DNA from: a virus
IMG/VR virus record: IMGVR_UViG_3300043436_001160
Coordinates: 1 to 64,000 of that record
Direction: 5' to 3' (one strand)
DNA length: 64,000 nt
In this document: piece by piece, positions 41,690 through 50,075 of the stretch
Layout: the number at the start of each line of letters is the position of its first letter
Numbering within the stretch: position 1 is the first letter of the stretch
The notes under the pieces: model-generated
The model's database searches: none
Told to the model about the DNA's origin: nothing
The model's input: only the letters and a program-made list of their open reading frames with translations
Position numbers and translations under genes: made by a program

Positions 41690-41956
41690 ATGGAGGAAAA
41701 GAATCGTAATAGTCCAACAGTTGTACTTCAATGGTTTCAACTTATTGTATTAGCTATTGGTGTTGGTGGATTTTTTATTGATATCGGAAAAAGAAGTCAA
41801 TTAATTGATAAAACTGATAAAGATTTAGCTGAGTTAAAGATTATTGTTCAAGATTTGGTTAAAGCCCAGATTCAAGTTTCATCTAATGATGCTCGTCACG
41901 GTGCAATGCTAGATGATTTAAAACAAAGAGTTATAGAATTGGAGAAACGTAAATGA
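41690..41956 (+). CDS. Holin-like membrane protein
   Basis: An 88-residue protein with one transmembrane helix (about residues 10-31) followed by a charged coiled coil (KTDKDLAELKIIVQDLVKAQ ... LKQRVIELEKRK), the layout of small phage holin/XhlA-type proteins. It opens the lysis-packaging cassette after the tail fibre, as gp17.5 does in T7. AAGGAG lies upstream, and the stop overlaps the next start. Confidence 0.65.
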   Translation: MEEKNRNSPTVVLQWFQLIVLAIGVGGFFIDIGKRSQLIDKTDKDLAELKIIVQDLVKAQIQVSSNDARHGAMLDDLKQRVIELEKRK

Positions 41957-42513
41957 AGTATTTTTTACTGTTAATATTATTTACCCTAGCAAGTTGCAAA
42001 TCTCCAACTAAAACTATTGCAGAAAATGCAAATGTAGTTCAAGAGTCTGCACAGTCAAGTAAGGAACGCTTCCAAAAAATTGAAGAAGCCACTAAAACCG
42101 AGCTTATTGATGTAGAGTCAATCCAGTCTGAATCTCAAGCTGGAGTTCAAGAACAAGAAGTAATTATTAATCTAACTAAGTCTACTTTAGTTGCGTTAAC
42201 TAAAGTAGAAGACGAAGTACCTTGGTGGGCAAGTTTATTAACTTATATTATGATTACCCTTAGTCTTATATCTATAGTATTCTTACTATGGTACACAGGT
42301 TTAGGTAATTTATTAAAAGGTATATTTTACTCACTAGGTTTATTTATTCCTAAGGCTAAACTAGAGCAAGCTGATATAGCACGAAAAGCTTTAGCACAGG
42401 ATAATCCTGTTACAGCACGGGAAATGGTAGCTGCACTCAGGGCATCTGATCCTGCCTTTGATGCAGCATTCAAGAAAACAAAGGAGACAAAAAATGACAA
42501 CAGTATTAGCTAG
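41953..42513 (+). CDS. Lipoprotein with one membrane helix, spanin-like candidate
   Basis: A 186-residue protein with a lipoprotein signal (FLLLILFTLASC15, lipobox Leu-Ala-Ser-Cys), a helical periplasmic coiled-coil part (about 20-85), a transmembrane helix (about 91-115) and a charged cytoplasmic tail. A lipidated N terminus plus an inner-membrane helix is the design of a unimolecular spanin that fuses inner and outer membranes. A spanin fits lysis of a Gram-negative-type envelope. The exact type is not proven. Confidence 0.55.
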   Translation: MKYFLLLILFTLASCKSPTKTIAENANVVQESAQSSKERFQKIEEATKTELIDVESIQSESQAGVQEQEVIINLTKSTLVALTKVEDEVPWWASLLTYIMITLSLISIVFLLWYTGLGNLLKGIFYSLGLFIPKAKLEQADIARKALAQDNPVTAREMVAALRASDPAFDAAFKKTKETKNDNSIS

Positions 42514-42631
42514 TTTTGAATCGTTCCTCGGTAGTGTTTGGTTTGCTGGTATGCTTGCAGTAGTTGGTTATATTGTAGGCCATATCTTCCCAATCTCAAA
42601 GATTGCTGAGTTATTTGGTAAGAAGCCATGA
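42494..42631 (+). CDS. Small holin-like membrane protein, 45 residues
   Basis: A 45-residue frame with one or two hydrophobic segments (FLGSVWFAGMLAVVGYIVGHIF) and a Lys tail. It overlaps the upstream gene and, by ATGA, the small terminase gene. A second holin or antiholin is plausible. Confidence 0.55.
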   Translation: MTTVLASFESFLGSVWFAGMLAVVGYIVGHIFPISKIAELFGKKP

Positions 42632-42849
42632 AAGAAAAGTTAAATCAATTACAAGATCTTCTTTTAGATTGTTTGGTTAATGATTTACAAGATCCAGATC
42701 GACGTACACCAGGTTTATATACCGTTATTAGAGGCATCCTCAGTGATCACAAGGATCAAGTAAACAAGATCCCAAGTGAGTCTATAGAAGCCGTAGAGCA
42801 AGCTATTAAAGATGCTGCTCCATTTAAGATTAAGAAAGCAGCTTATTAA
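42628..42849 (+). CDS. terS: Small terminase subunit, T7 gp18-like
   Basis: A 73-residue helical acidic protein (LQDLLLDCLVNDLQDPDRRTPGLYTVIRGILSDHKDQVNK ... basic end) with the short TerS pattern of T7-like phages, where a helical DNA-binding part precedes a loop. T7 gp18 is 89 residues. Location between holin-like genes and, after one insertion, the large terminase supports packaging function. ATGA overlap with the preceding gene. Confidence 0.65.
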   Translation: MKEKLNQLQDLLLDCLVNDLQDPDRRTPGLYTVIRGILSDHKDQVNKIPSESIEAVEQAIKDAAPFKIKKAAY

Positions 42850-42850
42850 T

Positions 42851-43507
42851 ATGAAGATTACTTTTGCTAGTGTATTGTTTATTTCATCAGCCGCATGTGC
42901 TGAAGTTATTGTTGCTAATAATCCAGTTGTAGATACAGTTGGATTTTACTCAGATGCTTTTGATTCCAAAGGATCATATACTTATGCTCAAAGTGGAGCA
43001 CAAGGTTTTGATCTTGAAGAAGCATATTCAACTTCATCTATTCGTTGGTGGGGTTCCATGAATGGTTTTAATGATCAAGGTTTAACCAATATTGATTGTT
43101 TCCAAATCATTGTGTGGAATACAGACTTTGAAACTCACGTAACAAACCAAAAGATTGATCTTTCAGGTATTACTGTTACTGCAACTGGTGATTATAATTT
43201 TTTTGGTCAACCAGTCTATGAGTTTTACGTTCCGTTTACATTCCAAGTTGCAGCAGGAAGTTACTTTATGAATATTGGTGCTCAACTTAATGATGCTATG
43301 GGTGATCAGTTTGTTTGGTCGCAAGGCCAAAATGTAAATCAGTTTTGGTTTACAGACGAAAATGCACAAAACAAGTGGGGTGATTGGCGCCCACTTCCTA
43401 CCTTCATCGGCAATACCGCTGGTGGTGCATTTCAATTGAATGCTCCAACCCCAGGTGCTATTGCTTTGGTTGGTATGGCTGGTTTAATTAGTCGTCGTAG
43501 ACGATAA
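42851..43507 (+). CDS. Secreted PEP-CTERM-like (exosortase substrate-type) protein
   Basis: A 218-residue protein with an N-terminal signal peptide (KITFASVLFISSAACA, cleavage likely before EVIV) and a strand-rich body with WWGSMNGFNDQG and QVAAGSYFMNIG. It has a C-terminal tail PTPG (199-202), a hydrophobic stretch and RRRR (215-218). This tripartite tail is the PEP-CTERM form that exosortase/archaeosortase processes in bacteria; the PTPG...RRRR spelling is familiar from Planctomycetes. It lies one base after terS and nine bases before terL, an odd place for a surface protein. It may decorate the host surface, for example in superinfection exclusion; that is inference. Confidence 0.8.
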   Translation: MKITFASVLFISSAACAEVIVANNPVVDTVGFYSDAFDSKGSYTYAQSGAQGFDLEEAYSTSSIRWWGSMNGFNDQGLTNIDCFQIIVWNTDFETHVTNQKIDLSGITVTATGDYNFFGQPVYEFYVPFTFQVAAGSYFMNIGAQLNDAMGDQFVWSQGQNVNQFWFTDENAQNKWGDWRPLPTFIGNTAGGAFQLNAPTPGAIALVGMAGLISRRRR

Positions 43508-43516
43508 GGAGATTGG

Positions 43517-45184
43517 ATGAAGATTCCTCAAGAAGTATTAGATGATTTTAGAAACCATTTGTATTTTTGTTTTAAGCATCTTGGTCTTGGGGAACCTACC
43601 AAAATCCAATACGAAATTGCACGAGAGATTCAAGAAGGTGCCAATGACTGTATCCTGACGGCAGGACGCGGTACTGGTAAGTCTACTATTACAGCTTGTT
43701 TAGCAAGTTGGGAGTGGCTTAAGGACCCAAACCTCACCTTCTTGGTTCTTTCTAATACTCAAGGCAAAGCTATAGATTTTGTCTCACAGGCTAGAAAGAT
43801 CTTATCGGTAGTTCCGTATTGTCAATTCATGATCCCACGGGATCAGGATAAAGATAACGCACTTGGTTTTAACTTAGCGGTTAGAACTAAGTTTACACAA
43901 GATCTAAACTGTGCTGCCAGAGGTATCACAGGACAGATCACAGGTCTACACGCAGACCGTGTAGTACTTGACGATATTGAGGTTTCGGGTAAAAATGAAA
44001 CCCCAGTAGGTAAAGAAACATTACTTAAGAAACTAGCAGAATTAGAGTCTATTAGAAATAAAGGTTCAAGAGTTATCTTCCTAGGTACTCCCCATTATCA
44101 GGACTCTGTTTATAATGTTCTTAAAGAATCCTACCCTATGATTAAGTATCCAGCCGAGATGCCAGACATCTCCGTACCCCATGAGGTCGAGGATGTGGCT
44201 CCTTGGGTCCTAGGATTGGATATAAAGCCAGGGGACGCTACACAGCCAGAGAGATTCGACCGAGAGGAGCTTGCCTCCAGATCGGCTAAAATCGGCCCTA
44301 GTCACTATGCTTTACAATACAAGCTTATTACCAGCTTAGCGGACCAAGATAGATATCCTCTTAAGTTACGGGACCTAGTGGTATTAGATGTAGATCCAGA
44401 GGTAGGTCCAGATAAAATTGTATGGCAAGGTCAGAACCCAATGCCAGGAATTCCTGTGTTTGGAATCGCAGGAGATATAGTTCCAGTTCCTATGCATGTG
44501 TCTAATAACTACCTTAAGTATCAACACATGCATCTCTGTATTGACCCAAGTGGACGAGGTACAGATGAAACAGGACTTTGTGTAGCGTCTGTCCTAAGTG
44601 GAACTATTTTTATACACGAACTACTAGGCATCAGTGGTGGCTATGATGATGGAACTTTAATGAAAATTGCCAAATTAGTTAATGAATATCAGATTCCCCT
44701 AGTTAGGGTAGAGTCTAACTTTGGTGATGGTTTGTTTACTAAAGTACTTACACCATTCCTAATCCAACACTGTGGTAGGGTTGGTATAGAAGAGTATAGA
44801 GTTACAGGTCAAAAAGAATTAAGAATTATATCTACTCTTGAGCCTGTAATGGCAATGCATAGATTGGTTATATCTAGAAAAGCAATTAAAGATCAAAACA
44901 ATCAAATGCAAATTACAAGACTACACAGGGGCCGAGGAGCCTTAAAGCATGATGATCGGGTGGATGTATTATCTGCTGCTGTGGAGTTTTATAAATCGCA
45001 TATGTCTTTAGATACAAGCAAGGCATCCGAAGATATTAAACAAAAAGAATGGGAAAAAAGAGTTAAAGACTGGGCTAATAATTTTAGAGCCAGTGATTAT
45101 GTTCCTTGCTCTGGAGCAACCCGAGTGGTTGCAACAAATCAAAAAAAGAAATCAAAAAACTCTAATAAACAATGGGGTTGGTAA
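43517..45184 (+). CDS. terL: Large terminase subunit, T7 gp19-like
   Basis: The 555-residue packaging motor: ATPase plus headful/terminal nuclease. Walker A GRGTGKST (G50-T57), Walker B VVLDDIE (D152-D153, E155), and the RNase H-like nuclease metal residues in IDPSGRG (D343), VRVESNFGDG (E399) and KHDDRVD (D479/D480). The order and length match T7 gp19 (586). It translocates DNA into the procapsid with ATP and cuts concatemers. AAGGAG lies upstream. Confidence 0.95.
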   Translation: MKIPQEVLDDFRNHLYFCFKHLGLGEPTKIQYEIAREIQEGANDCILTAGRGTGKSTITACLASWEWLKDPNLTFLVLSNTQGKAIDFVSQARKILSVVPYCQFMIPRDQDKDNALGFNLAVRTKFTQDLNCAARGITGQITGLHADRVVLDDIEVSGKNETPVGKETLLKKLAELESIRNKGSRVIFLGTPHYQDSVYNVLKESYPMIKYPAEMPDISVPHEVEDVAPWVLGLDIKPGDATQPERFDREELASRSAKIGPSHYALQYKLITSLADQDRYPLKLRDLVVLDVDPEVGPDKIVWQGQNPMPGIPVFGIAGDIVPVPMHVSNNYLKYQHMHLCIDPSGRGTDETGLCVASVLSGTIFIHELLGISGGYDDGTLMKIAKLVNEYQIPLVRVESNFGDGLFTKVLTPFLIQHCGRVGIEEYRVTGQKELRIISTLEPVMAMHRLVISRKAIKDQNNQMQITRLHRGRGALKHDDRVDVLSAAVEFYKSHMSLDTSKASEDIKQKEWEKRVKDWANNFRASDYVPCSGATRVVATNQKKKSKNSNKQWGW

Positions 45185-45195
45185 GGAGATAACAC

Positions 45196-46029
45196 ATGGA
45201 CCCAATGACCGTCATAGCCCTCGGTGGTGCAATTGCTGGGGGCGCAAGTTCAATTTTTGGAGGAATGGCTCAAGGAGCCGCTGCTCGTTTACGGAATCAA
45301 CAAGCAACACAACGGTGGATTCAAGAAAATACTCAACGTACTTTTGCAAATGCCCGTGAACAGTTTATGTCTACCTATAACTTTGCTCAACAAGCTAAAA
45401 GAAATGCAGCTATTGCTGAGTCTGCCTATGCAACACAATATGAAGCTACACAAAACCTAAAACAAATTGAGAGTTTTCAGCATCGTCAACTCGCAAGACA
45501 AAAGGCTCAAACATCAGCTTCTTTATTAAATGCTATGGGCAGTAGTGGAATCTCGCCATCAAGTGGTTTATATGCTTCTTTAGCAACCGCACAAGCATTA
45601 GATGCTCTTAATAATATTTCTCAATTAAAGAAAAATATTCAAATGCAAAAATCAAATATTGATAAAGAATTTAGAGCACAAATGTCAGCACAAACTGAAA
45701 ATATATTTATGCCAAATATTGTGGGTTACATGGATGCACCTATGCTAGAAGATGCCTCAGCACTTGAGACAGCTGGTATAATTTCTGGTGCTTTACAAAT
45801 TGGTAGTGCATTTGCTGGTGCTGCTGTAGGAGCTGCTGGAAGTTCTGGCTCTACTACAGGAACCACTGGAAATCCTAGTGGAACTCGTTCTATTGGTAAT
45901 AATACTTCTACAGTAAATCAATTTGGAACTGATGTAAGTAGAGCACCCATAGGTTACAATGTAGCATCTACTGCTTCTGGTTCTACATTAAGTAGACAAC
46001 CACAAATGTTTAGTGTTTTTAGGAGATAA
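45196..46029 (+). CDS. Internal virion protein, T7 gp14-like
   Basis: A 277-residue protein: N-terminal Gly/Ala-rich hydrophobic segment (IALGGAIAGGASSIFGGMAQGAAA), long Gln/Ala-rich helices in the middle (about 30-180), and a Gly/Ser/Thr-rich tail. This is the layout of gp14-type ejection proteins that form the outer-membrane end of the DNA-delivery channel. T7 gp14 is 196 residues. Unlike in T7, it stands downstream of the terminase. AAGGAGA precedes the start. Confidence 0.72.
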   Translation: MDPMTVIALGGAIAGGASSIFGGMAQGAAARLRNQQATQRWIQENTQRTFANAREQFMSTYNFAQQAKRNAAIAESAYATQYEATQNLKQIESFQHRQLARQKAQTSASLLNAMGSSGISPSSGLYASLATAQALDALNNISQLKKNIQMQKSNIDKEFRAQMSAQTENIFMPNIVGYMDAPMLEDASALETAGIISGALQIGSAFAGAAVGAAGSSGSTTGTTGNPSGTRSIGNNTSTVNQFGTDVSRAPIGYNVASTASGSTLSRQPQMFSVFRR

Positions 46030-46031
46030 TT

Positions 46032-49000
46032 ATGTCAAGAGCAAATATTCAATCTCTATTACAAATGCAACCCATTGAGCCATTACAAGCTCAACGAACT
46101 CCTGTTGAGTTTAAAGAATCATCTTTTTCAGGAGGACAATTCCGACCTGGCGAAATGTCAGCTTTACCCGCTAAGTCTTCTGAAGTTTATATGTATGAAG
46201 CATTAGCGGAAATTGCTTCGGGAACACAACAAAGTTTAAATATTTTTGCTGATATAGGCCAAAGAATTGAAAATGAAACAATTCAAAACAGTGAAATTGA
46301 ATGGGAAAGAATTGATGCATTAGAGATTGATCCTAGAGAAAAAGTACAAATGTTTAATAAACATTTAGAAAATAATTCTACTATTTTGTCTGGTGATGCA
46401 TGGAAACGTAAGTTAACTAATAGAATGGCAAAATCATGGGGACCTGATGCCTTTGAACAATTTGTTTCAGATGAGTATAATTCTCAGGCAAAAGAATGGG
46501 ATAAGTTTGATGGGAAAATGGGTCCTGTTTTATCAGATGAATTCTTAGAAGTATTTGCTAAAAACAATCCTTCATTAGTTGGTTCAAACTTTTATACCTC
46601 TTTACGCAATGCAACTACAGCTCAGTTAGTTGAACAAGAACAAATGCTTGTAACCAATCAACTATTAGGAGCAAAAATACAAGAGTTTTCTCTTCCTTCG
46701 GACTTATTATCTGGATTGGCTGATGGTTCATTGGATATTGAACAAGCAAGAAAAATAAATCCAAAAGTTGTTACTCTTTTAGAGCAAGCTTATTCATACA
46801 CAGATAGAACAGCACATGCAGACGTGTTTAAAAAAGAATTCTATGATGCTACTGCTGACATGGTTTCTACCTTTGATCCTGATATCCAATATCAAGTAAG
46901 AGTAAAGCTTTCTGAAATATTGCCAAAGATTGAAGCTGATTTTTGGAATGCATCTAGATTACTTAGGAAAAATAATAATGATAGAATGAAACAAGCTTTA
47001 GCAGCTTCAGCTTCATTAGGGTTTCTTTCAGCTCCAAATCCACAAACCCTAAAGACATTTGGAGAACAGAGTAGAGCTGCCCTCTCTAATATGAATGATA
47101 TACAGCAAGAGCAATATTTAAGAGATGCTTATACACAAATTTATAATGGACTAGCTACTAACCAATATCCAGAATTTTATGATGCTGCTTCTTTTACTTT
47201 ATTACCTCCAGCACAACAATTAGAAATTGTAGATAATCTATTTAAAGAGTCTTTTGGCCCTGGTTTAGATGGAGTATTAAAAGATAAAACTTCAGATTTT
47301 AAAGATTTAGATTCTACTGTAAAATACCTTTCAAGTGCTTTTAAAGTTTCTAAGCAGGGACAACAATTGTGGGGTGGATTACTAAGTTCTGTAGAGTCTT
47401 CAACGAAACAAATTATTGATGGAATTACTTTAGATCCTAATATTCCTTTAGAAACAAGTTTAGGTAGTTTTGTCGATGATCTAGACGCCAAACTTGGATT
47501 AACTAGAGACTTAGTTCAAAGTGGTTCTACACCAGAAGAAGCAAGAAACCTTATTGAATCTTTATTCTTTACAGAGCAACGAGATGCTGAAGGTAACATA
47601 ATTAAAGATGCAAATGGACAGCCTATTGTTACGCCTAGAACAGATACTATTCAACAAATGATTAACGAAGGAAATGTAGATGTTCTTGTCCCATTTACTA
47701 AAGCTGGGTTATCTTACGAAGCTATAGAAAAACTTCGTGGATATGTTGTTAATATTATAGAAGCAAAAGCTAGAAATGCTCCAAAGGGTGGAACTGCTAC
47801 CACCCTTGATAAAAGAAAATACCTAACAACTGAAAGTGCTTTAGGAGCTTTAATCAGTGAGCCAGGTCTTTTAAATGCTGTAGATACCTATAGCGCTAAT
47901 CCAAGCCGATTAAACGAATTAAGTCCCGAAGCTCAACAAGATTTTAATATGCTTATACAAGCTAAAGCTAAAATAGATTATGAAGCACGCACTGTTGCTT
48001 TAAATGTTTTAGTATCTGCTGGTAAAATAACTGAACAAGAGTTAGAACTATACCTTAAACCACAATCAGCTCAAACACTTCAGGAACAGACCCAAAGATT
48101 TAAGACTATAGAAAAAATTAACACAGAAGTAAATAAATATTATGGTGTTAATCTTGAAGGAATGACTGTTCTTGATCCAACTAAACCAATATCATGGGAT
48201 TCAATAGCTAATCAAGAGTGGACATTTACAGGAGACAACGGTGTTGAATACTTAGCTAATACAGGCAATTGGTTAGGTTTACGAACTGCAATGATTGCAC
48301 GAACCATGCATCAACTACCAGAAAGTACATCTAATGAGTTCTTTAGTCAGTTTAGAAGACAATTTGCAAAACTTGGTAATGGTTCTATTGCTAATGTAAA
48401 ACCACATGAACTTTATCCAGTATTATTTGTTGCACGGGGATTAGCGTTAACTGGAACAAACTTTAATTTCTCGGTTGATATGTCTAATCAAGGTAATAAA
48501 GTTTTTGAAAGTTTAGTAAAGTTTATTGCTACATCTGATATTCCAACTAGCGTAAGCGGAGTAGATAATAAAGCTAGTCAGTTTTTATCTATTGTACAAG
48601 CAGCATCTAGAGTAATGGGCAACCCTTCAGAAAAGATATCTGTAATTCCTGGTGCTGAAGCTAAGTCTATTTCAGAAACTGCTTCCGATGTTATTACACA
48701 GATTGGAACAGGAAGAATTCATAGTTTTTATGGACTTAATGAAGAGGATTTTAAAAAACAAAAAGTTTCGGATAAAACAACACAGGTTGTTGCTCAACTT
48801 TTTGGTATAGCAGGGCGTACTACAGAAGAAAGCCTAGTAAATGTATATAATCTTATTAGCCCTTTGTTTGCTAGTAATTCATCATTTGCCCAAACAGGAA
48901 ATATTTTACCTCCTACTTACAATGGAAGTATGATGGTTCAACTTCCTAACCAAGATCCAAAACCATTTAATTCACTTTCAGTGGATGAAAAGCTTGTTTA

Positions 49001-50075
49001 TTATTTTGATGCCTTAGGAAAAACAGATCGTAGAGAAGCTGAAGGTGTTTTAATGACTTTACTTTCACTACAACAATCGGTTCCTCCAGATCAATTACCA
49101 GTTGGTACAGCAAATAATGCAGCAAATCGTATTCAGGCTATGAGATCTTTATCAGAAACAACTAGAGAATTTAACCTAAGAAACTCATCTTTAGGTGGTG
49201 TTCCTTTCTACAGTGTACAATTTGCTCCACGAAACTGGGATTATTATATGTTTCCTGGTTGGTCCCCAAATATTATTAGACAAGGAACTACATTACCAAG
49301 TTTAGACACTAGTTATGATCCTTCTGCATCAGCAAGAAGTCCTGAGTTTGTTCTTAAGCAAGCACTACAGGCTACCTTTCCTGAAGGTATTCCTCTTTCC
49401 TTTTCTGATATGAGTGATATAATGGATAAGAGTTCTGATCCTAATGCAAGATCTTTATTTAGAAGTGACTTTGAAAATGCCTTTAGTGATGGTACTACTT
49501 TTGAAAGTCGTCGTGGAGTACGAAAAGGTTTAGATCCAGTTGATTTATATGTTGCTTCAACCCTTAGTTTACCAGCTTCCAGAGAAAACTTAGACTGGTT
49601 AATAAAAACATATGTTTCTCCTGAAGGTATTCAATTATTAGAAAGTAAATCAAACGAAATACAAGCAATGAGTAATGAACTTGCAAAACAAACTGTAGGA
49701 GCTTCTGATGTTACAGTTTTTGAAATGTTAAAAAAAATAGATCCAGAAACATATAAGGCTGTAACTCAAAAACTACAAGAATTAAAGCTTGGTTTAAATG
49801 AAGCAAATAAAACTGCTAGATTCTCTACAAATCCAACTAGAACACAAGCTTCTATTTATTATAGAGATAAAAACGGTAATCACCAAAATATACCAATTTA
49901 CACTTTACCATCCCAACCAACTACGTCAACAGCAAGTGCTGTAAACCATAGACGCCTTGTTCGTTGGACTAAAACTATGCTTGAATTAGATAGGCTTCAA
50001 AAGCCACAAGACTTAAGAACCACCCCAAAACCACAAAAAACTTTTGGTGGACCACTAGAAAGAACTAAACTATGA
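46032..50075 (+). CDS. Internal virion (ejection) protein, gp15-like position
   Basis: A 1,347-residue mostly helical, Gln/Asn-rich protein (T7 gp15: 747) without visible enzyme motif. It starts two bases after the gp14-like gene and its stop overlaps the next start. The N-terminal part (FKESSFSGGQFRPGEMSAL) and long helical repeats suit a protein packed inside the capsid and ejected across the periplasm. Identity rests on gene order and composition, not on motif. Confidence 0.6.
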   Translation: MSRANIQSLLQMQPIEPLQAQRTPVEFKESSFSGGQFRPGEMSALPAKSSEVYMYEALAEIASGTQQSLNIFADIGQRIENETIQNSEIEWERIDALEIDPREKVQMFNKHLENNSTILSGDAWKRKLTNRMAKSWGPDAFEQFVSDEYNSQAKEWDKFDGKMGPVLSDEFLEVFAKNNPSLVGSNFYTSLRNATTAQLVEQEQMLVTNQLLGAKIQEFSLPSDLLSGLADGSLDIEQARKINPKVVTLLEQAYSYTDRTAHADVFKKEFYDATADMVSTFDPDIQYQVRVKLSEILPKIEADFWNASRLLRKNNNDRMKQALAASASLGFLSAPNPQTLKTFGEQSRAALSNMNDIQQEQYLRDAYTQIYNGLATNQYPEFYDAASFTLLPPAQQLEIVDNLFKESFGPGLDGVLKDKTSDFKDLDSTVKYLSSAFKVSKQGQQLWGGLLSSVESSTKQIIDGITLDPNIPLETSLGSFVDDLDAKLGLTRDLVQSGSTPEEARNLIESLFFTEQRDAEGNIIKDANGQPIVTPRTDTIQQMINEGNVDVLVPFTKAGLSYEAIEKLRGYVVNIIEAKARNAPKGGTATTLDKRKYLTTESALGALISEPGLLNAVDTYSANPSRLNELSPEAQQDFNMLIQAKAKIDYEARTVALNVLVSAGKITEQELELYLKPQSAQTLQEQTQRFKTIEKINTEVNKYYGVNLEGMTVLDPTKPISWDSIANQEWTFTGDNGVEYLANTGNWLGLRTAMIARTMHQLPESTSNEFFSQFRRQFAKLGNGSIANVKPHELYPVLFVARGLALTGTNFNFSVDMSNQGNKVFESLVKFIATSDIPTSVSGVDNKASQFLSIVQAASRVMGNPSEKISVIPGAEAKSISETASDVITQIGTGRIHSFYGLNEEDFKKQKVSDKTTQVVAQLFGIAGRTTEESLVNVYNLISPLFASNSSFAQTGNILPPTYNGSMMVQLPNQDPKPFNSLSVDEKLVYYFDALGKTDRREAEGVLMTLLSLQQSVPPDQLPVGTANNAANRIQAMRSLSETTREFNLRNSSLGGVPFYSVQFAPRNWDYYMFPGWSPNIIRQGTTLPSLDTSYDPSASARSPEFVLKQALQATFPEGIPLSFSDMSDIMDKSSDPNARSLFRSDFENAFSDGTTFESRRGVRKGLDPVDLYVASTLSLPASRENLDWLIKTYVSPEGIQLLESKSNEIQAMSNELAKQTVGASDVTVFEMLKKIDPETYKAVTQKLQELKLGLNEANKTARFSTNPTRTQASIYYRDKNGNHQNIPIYTLPSQPTTSTASAVNHRRLVRWTKTMLELDRLQKPQDLRTTPKPQKTFGGPLERTKL

